Assembly: GCF_030811855.1 (NCBI RefSeq)
Contig: NZ_JAUSRN010000002.1
Coordinates: 372,001-436,000, forward strand
Length of the DNA stretch: 64,000 nt
Direction: 5' to 3'
From: Variovorax paradoxus
Lineage (GTDB): Bacteria > Pseudomonadota > Gammaproteobacteria > Burkholderiales > Burkholderiaceae_C
Shown: one piece after another, positions 15,301-23,828 of the stretch
How the letters are laid out: each line of letters begins with the position of its first letter
How positions within the stretch are numbered: position 1 is the stretch's first letter
Translations under genes and position numbers: made by a program
The notes under the pieces: model-generated
Database searches by the model: none
Told to the model about the DNA's origin: nothing
Seen by the model: only the letters and a program-made list of their open reading frames with translations

Positions 15301-18300
15301 CTGCCAGCCGTCAGCGCGATGCCGGGCCGCAGGCCGTATTCCTTGGCGAAGGTCACGCCCGCGTTCATCAGCGCGATGTATTGGTCTTCGTCGTTGGCGT
15401 AGCCGTCGAGATAGCGATAACCCGTGAGCTGCGCCACCTGCTCGCGAATGAGCTTCTGTTCGTAGAACCCGTCGCCCAGCCGCTTGAGCGTGTTGTTCGG
15501 ATCGAGCCCGAGACTGTTCAGCAGGTAGTCGCTGCTGAGCCAATTGCGGTAGTTCGCAAAGCGCGGATCGGTCTCGATCAGGTAGTGGCTCGATGGATCG
15601 GGATGGGTGCTGAAGAGACTGGCCTGCGGAACCGCGAGGTTCGGCGTGCTGGTGCGCACCACGATCGGGATGGCCTGGCCGCTCGCGCCGCCGGCGCCGC
15701 CCGCAGCTCCCGCGCCTGTGCCAGTCGCACCTGCGGCACCCGTCCCAGCGGCCCCGGCCACGCCGCCGACGTTCGCGGCCACCTCGACGATAGTTCCCAC
15801 TCGCGAACCACCACCCGCACCCGTCGCCCCGCCGCCATTGGCGCTGGCGGAGCCGGTGGCTGCAGTTCCGGCGTTGTAGCCGCTCGTGGCGTTGACGTGG
15901 TCGACGTACTCGAACGCGCCGACGTCGACCGTTCCGGTTTGTGTCGGCCCGATCACCAGCGGCTGCAGCTGCCCCTTGTCATTGACCACCGTCGAAAAGC
16001 TGGTGGTCTGGTAGTTCCCCTTCAGGGCCTCGTTCGTGACGTTGCTCGCGGTCAGCGTGCCGCCCGCGATGATCCGGCTGTCGCGGTTGTAGACCGCGCC
16101 CACGAGCGTCATGTTGCCACCTGACGAGATGAGGGCCGGGTCGGCGTTGATGGCGATGTCGGCCGTGGTCGTGGCGGTGGTGGTCCAGATGCCGTAGCCG
16201 TTGCTGTACAGCAGAGCGCCTGTGGAACCGTCAGGGTTGCGCGCCCACACGAAGGGCTGACCGGGAATGACAACGACCTCATCGAGCGTGTAGAAGCCGC
16301 TGCCGCCGACCGGTGCGACGGTGACCGTCTGCGTCGTCGTGATCGCCTTAGGCCCCAATTGGATGTGCGTGTCCCAGTTGTTGATCTGCCCCATCGAGAT
16401 CGACATGTTGCCCAGCGATTCGATGGTGGCGCTCAGGTTGTTGAGCGTGCCGCCCTGGCCGATGGCGTAGCGATTGGCATCCAGTGCGCCGCCGATGAAC
16501 ATGTCGCCGGCACTGAAGAGCAGCGCATGCTCGCGGTTGTTGATGGTGGTCGCGCCGATGTCCAGCGTGTCGCGTGCCGCGATGGTGCCGGCCTTGGTCA
16601 CGCCATTGACGGTCTCGGTGTCGTTGTTGAGCGTGCCGACGCCGATCGAGATCTGGTCGCCATAGATGCGGCCGGTGCCGATGTTGTTCAGCGTGCCCGC
16701 GTTGATCTGCGTGGCGCCTTGGCTGTCGATCAGTCCGCGGTTGGTCAGGGTGGCGGCCGCGTTGACGGTGGTGTTCGTGCCCGACATCTCGCCCGTGGCG
16801 GTGTTGTCGACGACGTTGCCGTTGACCGTCAGCGTGTCGCCCGCGAGCAGCTTGGCGTTGTTGGTCAGCTGGCCGGTGGTGCCGTAGGTGAGATTGCCGC
16901 TCGCGCTGATGTCGCGGTTGTTGACGATGTCCTGCGTGAGCAGAATCGACAGGTCCCGGCCGGCCGTGAAACTCCCGTCGTTGCTGAAGTTCGCCGCGTC
17001 GATCTGCAGGTCGTTGGTGGCGACCAGCGTCCCTGCGGTGTTGATCACGCTGAGCGTCTTGGCGCCGGGATTCGCCGCGTTCGGATCGATGATCCTGAGG
17101 CTGCCACCCGCCGAGAGCAATCCGCCCGCGGAATTGTCTACGGTGCCGCCGCTGGTCACGGTCAGGTCCTGCGCGGCGTGTACGGCGCCGCCCTGGTTCG
17201 CGAGGGTGGCCGCATTGATGACGACGTTCGTTCCTTCGATGCCCTGGTTCGTGCCGCTGGTGTTGGCGTTGACGACGGAGGCGGCGTTCAGCGTCGTGGT
17301 GTCGCTGGACCGCAGCAGGCCGCCCGTGTTCTGGACGGTGCCGGCATTGATCGTGAGCGCGCCAATCGCCTGGGTCTGGCCGCCGCCGTTGTCATAGGTT
17401 GCGCCGTTCGTGTCGATCGTGACGGCGGCCTGTCCGATGACCTGCCCGCCAGCGGTGTTCGAGAACGCCTGCGTGTGGGCCGCCAGTGCGTTCTTCGCGC
17501 CGATGAAACCGCCTGTGTTGTCGAGCGCTGCGGTGGTCAGGTCGAGCGCGTCGCCGCTGGCGATGCCGCCTTGGCCGTTGGCGTAGCCGGCTGCATTGGT
17601 GTTGCTCAGGCCCTGGCCGTTTGTGTTGACGGTCATCGCCCCGCCGGACTGGATCAGGCCGGCGTCGTTCTGCAGCGCGCCCGAGCTCAGCGCGACGGTG
17701 GTGGTCGCGGCCAGCGTGCCCTGCCTGTTGTCCAGGGTGTTGCCGTTGGTGTTCACGGACAGGCTGTTGCCGAAGACTTTGCCCGTCTGGTTGATCAGGC
17801 CGCCGTTGCTCAAGGTGGTGGCGCCGCCAGCTTGCAGGGTGCCACCGTTGTTCGTCGTCGCGCCCGAGGTCGTGACGCTCAGGTCGCCGGTGACGGCTGC
17901 GCTCGTTCCGCCGCTGTTGTCCAGCGTGCCGGCCACGAGCGTGGTGTGGCCGTTGGCGGCCAGCGTGCCGCCGACGTTGGTCGCGGCGCCGCCGATGGTG
18001 GCGGTCAGGTCGCCGACTGCCGTCACGCTGCCGGCGTTGTTGTTCAGGCTGCCCGCCGCGACGGTGGCATTGCCGCCCGCGAGGATCTTGCCGCCCGCCG
18101 AGTTGTCGAGTGGACCGGTGACCGTGAGCCTCAGGTCGGAGGTGCCGGCCGCCTGCAGCGTGCCGCCCTGGTTGGCCATCGAGCCTGCGCTCGCGACGAT
18201 CGCGCCATTGCTGGCGATGGCTCCCCCGCTGTTGGTCAGGGCGCCGCCGACGTTGAGCGTGGTGGTGCCGCTGCCGGCCTGCACGATGCTGCCGCCGCTC

Positions 18301-20171
18301 TGATTGCTCAGCGAGCCGGCCGACAGGTCGATCTGCTGCGCGTAGGTCGTTCCGCCGTCCTGGTTGAAGTCGCCCGACACGGCGACCGCCAATGCGCCGT
18401 TGGTCGTGATCTGTCCGTTGGCGCCGCTGTAGCTGCCGCCTGCAAGGCTCAGGGTGCCAGTGCCGGCGTGTTCGATCTTGCCGGCGGTATTCGTGATGCT
18501 CGCGCCGCTCAGGCTCAGGTTCTGGCCGTTGCTGGCGATGAGGCCCGCGCTGTTGTCCAGGGCCCCGGCCGTGGCGATGTGGGTGTCGCCCGTGCCGGTC
18601 TGGGTGATCTGGCCGCTTCGGTTGCTCAGCGACCCGGTGTCGATGGTGATCTGCTGGGCGGTGGTGGTGCCGCCGTCCTGGTTGAAGTCGCCGGACATCG
18701 CGACCTTCAACGCGCCGTTGCCGGTGATGGTGCCGTTGGCGCCGCTGTAGCTGCCGCCCGCAATGGTCAGCGTGCCGGTGCCTGCGTGTTCGATCGTTCC
18801 GCCCGTGCTCGTGATCGTTGCGGCCTGGAGGGTCAGGTCCTGCCCGTTGCTCGCGATGCGTCCGCCGTCGTTATTCAGCGTGCCACTGGTCGCCAGCGTG
18901 GTGGCGCCGGTGCCGGTCTGGACGATCTCGCCGCCATTGGTGTTGGCAAGGTTCGAGACGCTGATCTGCAGCTGGCCGGCATTCAGGATGCCGGCGCTGT
19001 TCACGAGCGTCTGGCCGGACTGTGCATTGGCCGTGACGGCGAGCGTACCGGGGGTGGCGACGGTGGCGCCGCTGGTGGTCACGTCGCCTTGTGTCGCCGT
19101 GATCGCGATGTTCGACGCGCCGGTCTGGCTGCCCGAGAGGTCGACCGAGGCGCCTTGCAGCGTGGCGTTGCCGCCCGCGACGGTGGCGCCGGTGGCGGTC
19201 AGCCCTTGCGCGGCGGTGACGGACAGGTCGCCCGTGCTTTGCAGCGACCCATTCGTGCCCTCGAGGCTGCCGGTCTGAATCGCGAGGTTCGCGCCGCTGG
19301 CGATATGGCCATCGGTGTTCAGCAGCTGCTGGCCGATGCCGAGCTGGACGTTGCCGCCGGCCGACTGGATGGTCCCCTGGCTGTTGTTCAGGGACTGGCC
19401 CGTGAGCGTGACGGCCTGGTTGGAGGCCAGAGTGCCCGAGGTGTTCTGGATCGCGCCGGCCACGTTGGCGGTCAGCGCGCCGGTCGCCGTGATCGTTCCC
19501 CGTGTGTTCTCGAGCGCGCCGCCCACGGAGAGGTTCGCATCGGTCGCGCTGGTCAGCACGCCGTCGGTGTTCACGAAGTCGCCGCTGGTCGCGATGTTCA
19601 GGCTGCCGGCGTTCAGCGTCCCTGCCGAATTGTCGAAGGTGCCCAGGTTGCCCGTGAAAGCGCCGGAGACGTTGAGGGTGCCCCCGTGGTTGGAGAAGCT
19701 CGGCTGGTTCAGCGCCATGCTAGCGACGCTCAGCGTGCCGCCGTTGTTGATCAGATTGGCGGTCTGCAGCGTGATCGGGCCACCCGCGTAGATCTTGCCG
19801 CCGTCGTTCAAGATTGCCCCGGCGGCGGTGACGGTGCCCGGCTCGATGGGAGGCGGTGCCGGCGCCGTGGTCGTAGTCGTCGAGACACCGGCGGCGCTCG
19901 GGGTTTGTATGTTGATCAGGGGCGTGCCGTTGGGCGCCACGAGCACGGTGGGACGCAGGTTGCCGGGGACGTTGGGCGCGCCGGCGATCTGGGCCTGTCC
20001 AGGGAACGCGACCAGCACGCCGACGAGCGCCACCACCGCCGATGCTGACGCTGCACCCCCACCTCCCGTAGCCTTGGAAGCACCCTTGCCCGTGCTTTTC
20101 GCAGTCTCCTGCACCACCATCCTCAGACCGCGCTTGGCATTGAACACAATGCGGTGCAAATTCTTATTCAT
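15018..20171 (-). CDS. cdiA: CdiA/filamentous haemagglutinin, N-terminal part (frameshifted gene)
   Basis: About 1,717 residues from the ATG at 20169-20171 (ribosome binding site AGGGAAG). The N-terminus is an extended signal peptide region (MNKNLHRIVFNAKRG) followed by a second hydrophobic stretch and cleavage near FPGQAQ. The sequence then starts like a TPS secretion domain (NLRPTVLVAPNGTPLINIQ) but jumps after PSAAGVS into a Thr/Pro linker and straight into haemagglutinin-type beta-helix repeats (N-x-G-G-T, NSAGLIASNGQ). No NPNL or NPNG motif is present. A conserved TpsA block (HYLIETDPRFANYRNWLSSD) lies near residue 1,540. The frame goes wrong after PGIALTA (near 15305) and stops at 15018. 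Restoring one base joins it to 11434-15300, giving a protein of about 2,910 aa. Confidence 0.8.
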   Translation of the reverse strand: MNKNLHRIVFNAKRGLRMVVQETAKSTGKGASKATGGGGAASASAVVALVGVLVAFPGQAQIAGAPNVPGNLRPTVLVAPNGTPLINIQTPSAAGVSTTTTTAPAPPPIEPGTVTAAGAILNDGGKIYAGGPITLQTANLINNGGTLSVASMALNQPSFSNHGGTLNVSGAFTGNLGTFDNSAGTLNAGSLNIATSGDFVNTDGVLTSATDANLSVGGALENTRGTITATGALTANVAGAIQNTSGTLASNQAVTLTGQSLNNSQGTIQSAGGNVQLGIGQQLLNTDGHIASGANLAIQTGSLEGTNGSLQSTGDLSVTAAQGLTATGATVAGGNATLQGASVDLSGSQTGASNIAITATQGDVTTSGATVATPGTLAVTANAQSGQTLVNSAGILNAGQLQISVSNLANTNGGEIVQTGTGATTLATSGTLNNDGGRIASNGQDLTLQAATITSTGGTIEHAGTGTLTIAGGSYSGANGTITGNGALKVAMSGDFNQDGGTTTAQQITIDTGSLSNRSGQITQTGTGDTHIATAGALDNSAGLIASNGQNLSLSGASITNTAGKIEHAGTGTLSLAGGSYSGANGQITTNGALAVAVSGDFNQDGGTTYAQQIDLSAGSLSNQSGGSIVQAGSGTTTLNVGGALTNSGGAIASNGAIVASAGSMANQGGTLQAAGTSDLRLTVTGPLDNSAGGKILAGGNATVAAGSLNNNAGSVTAVGDLTATIGGAATNVGGTLAANGHTTLVAGTLDNSGGTSAAVTGDLSVTTSGATTNNGGTLQAGGATTLSNGGLINQTGKVFGNSLSVNTNGNTLDNRQGTLAATTTVALSSGALQNDAGLIQSGGAMTVNTNGQGLSNTNAAGYANGQGGIASGDALDLTTAALDNTGGFIGAKNALAAHTQAFSNTAGGQVIGQAAVTIDTNGATYDNGGGQTQAIGALTINAGTVQNTGGLLRSSDTTTLNAASVVNANTSGTNQGIEGTNVVINAATLANQGGAVHAAQDLTVTSGGTVDNSAGGLLSAGGSLRIIDPNAANPGAKTLSVINTAGTLVATNDLQIDAANFSNDGSFTAGRDLSILLTQDIVNNRDISASGNLTYGTTGQLTNNAKLLAGDTLTVNGNVVDNTATGEMSGTNTTVNAAATLTNRGLIDSQGATQINAGTLNNIGTGRIYGDQISIGVGTLNNDTETVNGVTKAGTIAARDTLDIGATTINNREHALLFSAGDMFIGGALDANRYAIGQGGTLNNLSATIESLGNMSISMGQINNWDTHIQLGPKAITTTQTVTVAPVGGSGFYTLDEVVVIPGQPFVWARNPDGSTGALLYSNGYGIWTTTATTTADIAINADPALISSGGNMTLVGAVYNRDSRIIAGGTLTASNVTNEALKGNYQTTSFSTVVNDKGQLQPLVIGPTQTGTVDVGAFEYVDHVNATSGYNAGTAATGSASANGGGATGAGGGSRVGTIVEVAANVGGVAGAAGTGAAGATGTGAGAAGGAGGASGQAIPIVVRTSTPNLAVPQASLFSTHPDPSSHYLIETDPRFANYRNWLSSDYLLNSLGLDPNNTLKRLGDGFYEQKLIREQVAQLTGYRYLDGYANDEDQYIALMNAGVTFAKEYGLRPGIALTAGRWRSSRATSSGSWSRRSRCRTAARSVCSCPRSMCVCGPATSTVRGPSCPATRSASTARTITWSTPAPSVGASWSASMRTPSTTWAAASAAGRWA
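18320..18810 (-). repeat. Long internal coding repeats in cdiA (period ~300 bp)
   Basis: Two near-identical units encode GDFNQDGGTT ... SLSNRSG ... GTLSLAGGSYSGANG and its neighbour GDFNQDGGTT ... GTLTIAGGSYSGANG. At DNA level gccgtcctggttgaagtcgc occurs near 18355 and again near 18672. These are stacked beta-helix repeats of the adhesin stalk and not a CRISPR array. Confidence 0.7.
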
Positions 20172-20477
20172 CTCGTTCTTCCCTGATCGCCCATGTGACA
20201 GCAATGCACGCTGCGAAGGCAACGTGCTGGATCGCCGTGTGTCGGCGACTACATGACGGATTCTGGGATCGAGAGGCCAGAACAAATGTCGCGGAATCTC
20301 GCAGCGCGCTGATTCAGTTCGGAAGCGCTACTTACTTCACACCGCAAGTCGCGGCGCCGCAACGACGCCCGTCGACGAATAACGCTTTAGGTTCTACGCG
20401 AGCCCAGTCACTCGATATCCGCAGCGCCAGCACCAAAAATTGAAACCCGGAGTGAACCCGGGGCGGGATGACCTGCT
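20172..20477. other. Non-coding region upstream of cdiA
   Basis: These ~306 bp hold the leader and presumably the promoter of the leftward cdiA gene. The cdiA ribosome binding site (AGGGAAG, minus strand) lies at its left edge. I see no convincing -35/-10 pair, tRNA or terminator, only some local G/C runs (for example cccggggcggg near 20457-20467). Confidence 0.4.
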
Positions 20478-20627
20478 ATGAATGATGAGCACCTGCGAGA
20501 GCTGCTTTCAAAACCTGTTCCAGGGAGATGGCAAATGGCAACGGCCGAGGATGCCGATCGGCGGGTGATGCATCCGAAGCGGGGACAAACCGCAGCTCAG
20601 GCGTTCGGCGTGCCAGACGACCGTTGA
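20478..20627 (+). CDS. 49-aa frame sharing its 3' end with the 67-aa gene (probable gene fragment)
   Basis: An ATG-initiated frame (MNDEHLRELLSKPVPG...) ends QAFGVPDDR, nearly the same end as AAFGVPEDR at 3536, and the identity continues past the stop. Only the last eight codons match, so the upstream part is unrelated sequence joined to a copy of the 67-aa gene's 3' end. There is no good ribosome binding site. It is best read as a scar of the flanking repeat. Confidence 0.3.
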   Translation: MNDEHLRELLSKPVPGRWQMATAEDADRRVMHPKRGQTAAQAFGVPDDR

Positions 20628-20719
20628 ACGGGCGCCCTCACTGGACCCTGACCTTTGCGCGTGGCGGCGCCTTTCGCCGCCTCGCGCGGCTTTCCTACGG
20701 CACGCGCGCCGGCCGTTGG
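20601..20719 (+). repeat. Right copy of the ~100-bp direct repeat flanking the CDI island
   Basis: This is the same-orientation match to 3510-3608, with an 18-bp insertion (gcctttcgccgcctcgcg region) and about eight substitutions. It ends about 40 bp before the isochorismatase-like gene, so it may also contribute leader or promoter sequence to it. Confidence 0.65.
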
Positions 20720-20757
20720 GAATCGTGGGGTCTCCGCTCGCAAAAAGAATCCGGCTC

Positions 20758-21354
20758 ATGGCGCGTTCCCAGCCTCCCGTGCTTGCACCCGTTCCCGCGG
20801 CCGGCCAAACGGCCCTGTTGGTCATCGACATGATCAGCTGCTGGGATTTCCCCGATGCGGAAAAGCTACTGCCCGGCGCACACGCCATCGCCGCACGGAT
20901 TGCCACGCTGAAGGCACGGTGCACGCGCGCCGGCGTGCCCACCATCTACGTCAACGACAACCGCGGGCGATGGCGGTCGGATTTTCCCAAGCTGGTGGAG
21001 CTGTCGCTCGCTGCGGGCGGCGCCGGCGCCGAGATCACTTCGGCGCTGCTGCCCCAGGAGGCGGACTACTTCGTTCTCAAGCCCAAACAGTCGGCCTTCT
21101 TTGCGACGCCGCTCGAGCTGCTGCTCGCCTACCTGAAGGCCAGTCGCCTGATCGTGACCGGCGTGGCGAGCGACCAGTGCATCGTCGCCACCGTGGCCGA
21201 TGCGGGCATGCGCGACCTGGAATCCATTGTTCCGCGCGATTGCGTGGCCTCGCAGACAGCCGCGCGCAACGAGCGCTTCCTGCGCCAGGCGAAGGAAGCG
21301 CTGCGCGTGTCCACGCCCCTCGCATCGCGCATCCGACTGCCCGCGAAGCGTTAA
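20758..21354 (+). CDS. Isochorismatase-family cysteine hydrolase
   Basis: The 198-aa protein has the triad of the isochorismatase/nicotinamidase fold: Asp in LLVIDMISCW (residue ~26), Lys in VLKPKQSAFF (~107), and Cys in TGVASDQCIVATVADA (~142) after the cis-peptide VAS. Members hydrolyse amides or vinyl ethers, and the natural substrate here cannot be told. I chose the ATG at 20758; an in-frame start at 20716 would put the N-terminus inside the flanking repeat element. It is the first chromosomal gene to the right of the island and appears monocistronic, with a convergent CBS-domain gene downstream. Confidence 0.85.
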   Translation: MARSQPPVLAPVPAAGQTALLVIDMISCWDFPDAEKLLPGAHAIAARIATLKARCTRAGVPTIYVNDNRGRWRSDFPKLVELSLAAGGAGAEITSALLPQEADYFVLKPKQSAFFATPLELLLAYLKASRLIVTGVASDQCIVATVADAGMRDLESIVPRDCVASQTAARNERFLRQAKEALRVSTPLASRIRLPAKR

Positions 21355-21428
21355 AAAAATGGAGGACCCAAGCTGTGCTTCGTGCACACCCCAAGCCTCT
21401 GAGGCCGAAGGCGATCCGCGCGGCTGGC

Positions 21429-21902
21429 TCAGGAGGCGCCGCCCCCTGCGGGGCCGCTGGCGGCGGATTGCTTCGAGCGGTCGGGCTCGGCCGGCTGCGA
21501 AATGATGTTGAGCGTATCGCCCGCCTTGGCGACGTCGCCCTTGGCGGCCGTGTCGCCCAGCGAGAGCATGCCCACCAGCTTGCGGTCGCGGTCGACGACC
21601 GGCATGCGGCGAACCTGGTAGCCCGCCATTTCATTCATCACGGTTTCAACGTCGTCGCTGTCGGTGCACCATTTCACGTCCTTGGACATCACGTCGGACA
21701 ACGCGGTGTCTGGCGAAAGCTTCTGCGCCACCACGCGAAGAACGATGTCGCGGTCGGTCACCATGCCCATCAGCCGCTGGCCGTCGCACACCGGAATGGC
21801 GCCGATGTCCAGCTCGTCCATGGCCTGGGCCGCCAGCGCCACCGAGTCGGAGGGCGACAGGGACCGCACGCCGCGGGTCATGAGTTCGGATACGCGGGTC
21901 AT
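21429..21902 (-). CDS. Tandem CBS-domain protein
   Basis: The 157-aa protein consists of two CBS motifs. The first is MTRGVRSLSPSDSVALAAQAM...GAIPVCDGQRLMGMVTDRDIV; the second is MSKDVKWCTDSDDVETVMNEM...RRMPVVDRDRKLVGMLSLGD. A short Ser/Gly-rich tail follows. Stand-alone CBS pairs bind adenine nucleotides and act as energy or stress sensors. The start at 21900-21902 has a GGGAGA ribosome binding site. It lies 26 bp downstream of the basic KGG-type gene, so the two are likely co-transcribed leftward. Confidence 0.9.
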   Translation of the reverse strand: MTRVSELMTRGVRSLSPSDSVALAAQAMDELDIGAIPVCDGQRLMGMVTDRDIVLRVVAQKLSPDTALSDVMSKDVKWCTDSDDVETVMNEMAGYQVRRMPVVDRDRKLVGMLSLGDTAAKGDVAKAGDTLNIISQPAEPDRSKQSAASGPAGGGAS

Positions 21903-21928
21903 TCTGAATCTCCCGGATTCATCGTTGG

Positions 21929-22243
21929 TCAGCTGCTGCGATGCTCGGCGTTGCGCTTGCGGGTGGCCGCGGCCTTCTTGGCCGATGCGGAACGCTCCGC
22001 CGCGGTACGCGATGCAGCCGCTGCCCCGCCCTTGTGGCCGCCCTTGCGCGAAGGCGCATGGTTCTCGGCCTTGCCGCGGCCGCTGCCGCTCTTCTTGCCG
22101 CCGCCGCTTTCGGCGTTCACCGTGGCCCATGCGCGCTTCTCGGCTTCGGCCTTGCCCACGCCGCGATGCTCGTAGCCTTCCTCGATGTGCTCGGCCTTGC
22201 GTTTCTGCTTGTCCGTATAGGACGACTTGTCACCTCTCGGCAT
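21929..22243 (-). CDS. Small basic KGG/plasmid-stabilisation-type protein
   Basis: The 104-aa, Lys/Ala/Gly-rich protein starts MPRGDKSSYTDKQKRKAEHI and contains the block EEGYEHRGVGKAEAEKRAWATVN, then Gly/Ser-rich and KGGHKGG segments and a histone-like tail of KKAAATRKRN type. Such proteins are often annotated as plasmid stabilisation or KGG (general stress) proteins; no enzymatic function is expected. The start at 22241-22243 has the ribosome binding site AGGAG. The longer open frame upstream has no ribosome binding site and is rejected. Confidence 0.75.
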   Translation of the reverse strand: MPRGDKSSYTDKQKRKAEHIEEGYEHRGVGKAEAEKRAWATVNAESGGGKKSGSGRGKAENHAPSRKGGHKGGAAAASRTAAERSASAKKAAATRKRNAEHRSS

Positions 22244-22396
22244 GATTGCTCTCCTGAAGTGTGAAGGAAATTGCATCGTGCACCGCCCACCCACCGATTG
22301 GGTCGGAAGACGCAGGGCTTGTGCGTCGGAGCAGTCTGGCGGTGGCTGCACTGGGTGCGCGGCCAGCGCCATTGGTCCGAACAGCGCCCCGATTCG

Positions 22397-22834
22397 TTAC
22401 TGTCCCGCCTTCATGCCGGCACGGGCCTTCGACTCGTCCGCGCTGGCGCGTGAAAGGCACTCGGCCTTGTCGCCGCCTTGGCGGTCGTTGCATTTCTCGA
22501 TGGCAATCTCGTAGTTCACGGCCACTTTGGTTTCCGCGAGTCGGCGGGCATTGGCGTCGCTCGGATTGCGCTGCTGGTCGAGTTCGGCCAGGGCAATCTT
22601 TTCGCGGCCCCTGGCTTCCTTGATGCATACGGTCTTGCCCGGTCCAGCCAGTGCCTCGCACTTCTCCAGGGCCGCCTTGGAAGTGGCGCCGATCCGCTCG
22701 CGGGCGGCGCCGTATTCGACGATGGTGGGGTCGATCTCGGCCGGGTGCGGCGGCGGGGTTTGTGCTGCTGCCGGCACCACGGCTGCGCCCATAAGCCAAA
22801 GGGCAACAAACAACAACGCGTGAAGCTTTTGCAT
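22397..22834 (-). CDS. Periplasmic protein with two C-x10-C pairs (paralogue A)
   Basis: The 145-aa protein starts at ATG 22832-22834 behind AGGAGA. It has a signal peptide (MQKLHALLFVALWLMG, cleavage likely after PAAA) and a mature charged helical domain. Two cysteine pairs, CEALAGPGKTVC and CNDRQGGDKAEC, each have ten residues between the cysteines, consistent with disulphide-linked helical hairpins in the periplasm. Mature-domain landmarks such as YGAARERI, EARGREKIALAELD and NPSDANARRLAE match the divergent neighbour at 23088-23519. No characterised family is recognised. Confidence 0.75.
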   Translation of the reverse strand: MQKLHALLFVALWLMGAAVVPAAAQTPPPHPAEIDPTIVEYGAARERIGATSKAALEKCEALAGPGKTVCIKEARGREKIALAELDQQRNPSDANARRLAETKVAVNYEIAIEKCNDRQGGDKAECLSRASADESKARAGMKAGQ

Positions 22835-23087
22835 GGCGATCTCCTTACATCCGCGTCCAGCCAGTGTGCGCCCCGCTCCCCTCTGCCCGGTAGGACACGG
22901 CGCATGACCCACGGCGGTGCCTGCCGACGACCGCATGGCACAAAACACCTTGCGCCAAAACGTCGGCGTGTGCTTACGGCCGCTTCGCGAAGCGTCCTAC
23001 CGTCTCAGCTCTGCCGATCTCTATATTGATTCCGACGCCGGACTCTCCGTTGCAGACAAACCCGCCGTGCGTCCAGGAGATCACACC

Positions 23088-23519
23088 ATGAAGAAACTGT
23101 TATTGATGTGCGCCGCGGCTTCCTGCCTGACTGTCGTCCAGGTGCATGCGCAAGTGAACACCACGCCCTCGGCAGCAACGGATCCGGCCATGGCCGAATA
23201 CAAGGCTGCACGCGACAAGATCGAGGCCGACTACAAGGCCGCCAAGGCTGCCTGCGATGCCATGAAGGACAACGCCAAGGACGTCTGCATGGAAGAAGCC
23301 AAGGGCAAGGAAAAGATTGCCAAGGCCGAGCTCGACCAGAAGCAGAAGCCCAGCGATGGCAACGCCCGCAAGGTCGCCGAAGCCAAGGTGGAAGCCACCT
23401 ACAACGTTGCCAAGGAAAAGTGCGACGACCAGAAGGGCGATGCCAAGGACGCCTGCGTGAAGCAGGCCAAGGCCGAAGAGGCCAAGGGCAAGGCCGACAT
23501 CAAGGCAATGAAAAAGTAA
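23088..23519 (+). CDS. Periplasmic protein with two C-x10-C pairs (paralogue B)
   Basis: The 143-aa protein starts at ATG 23088 behind CCAGGAGA. A signal peptide (MKKLLLMCAAASCLTVVQVHA) precedes a Lys/Ala-rich helical domain. The pairs CDAMKDNAKDVC and CDDQKGDAKDAC repeat the C-x10-C spacing of the paralogue at 22397-22834. Shared blocks include YKAARDKIEADYKAA, EAKGKEKIAKAELDQ and KPSDGNARKVAEAK. The two genes diverge from a common 253-bp control region. Low-complexity Lys/Ala sequence often attracts a TolA-like annotation, but there is no evidence of a Tol role. Confidence 0.75.
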   Translation: MKKLLLMCAAASCLTVVQVHAQVNTTPSAATDPAMAEYKAARDKIEADYKAAKAACDAMKDNAKDVCMEEAKGKEKIAKAELDQKQKPSDGNARKVAEAKVEATYNVAKEKCDDQKGDAKDACVKQAKAEEAKGKADIKAMKK

Positions 23520-23818
23520 TGAATGGCGCAAAGCAGCCCTCTAAAGACGAGATGGTGACGCCATTGCAGACGCTCGCCATTTCGGAGGCCCTGCGCGCCC
23601 AGTTGGCGGCGGAAAATCTCCTGGCCATCAATTCGCATGGCCAGGAGGTTCTTCACGGGCTCGACTTCGACGAATCGAAACTTCTCGTCGAATGCAGAGA
23701 AGGCCCGCCGGCGGACACATCCATGCAGGAGCGTTGCGCCGAACTCGTCATCAAGCACGAGCGGGCGCGGCTGCGGATCGCTACCGTCGACGACGAGCGC
23801 ACGGCCGCCAAATACTAG
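23519..23818 (+). CDS. 99-aa hypothetical protein
   Basis: The frame begins at the ATG overlapping the stop of the preceding gene (TAATG), suggesting translational coupling. The protein starts MNGAKQPSKDEMVTPLQTLA and has a helical middle (ISEALRAQLAAENLLAINSH) and an Arg-rich end (KHERARLRIATVDDERTAAKY). It has no signal peptide, membrane segment or known motif. It is supported by its length, tight spacing and unremarkable composition only. Confidence 0.5.
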   Translation: MNGAKQPSKDEMVTPLQTLAISEALRAQLAAENLLAINSHGQEVLHGLDFDESKLLVECREGPPADTSMQERCAELVIKHERARLRIATVDDERTAAKY

Positions 23819-23828
23819 CCAGGGCGTC

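Noticed and set aside
16359..19800. Regularly spaced repeats that might suggest a CRISPR array or satellite
   Set aside because: They keep the reading frame and encode beta-helix adhesin repeats; unit length (~60-300 bp) and divergence do not fit CRISPR repeats.
16359..20048. A 1,229-codon open frame on the plus strand opposite cdiA
   Set aside because: It is antisense to the repetitive haemagglutinin stalk, lacks a ribosome site and has Arg/Ala/Gly-rich noise composition. The long openness follows from the GC-rich codon pattern of cdiA.
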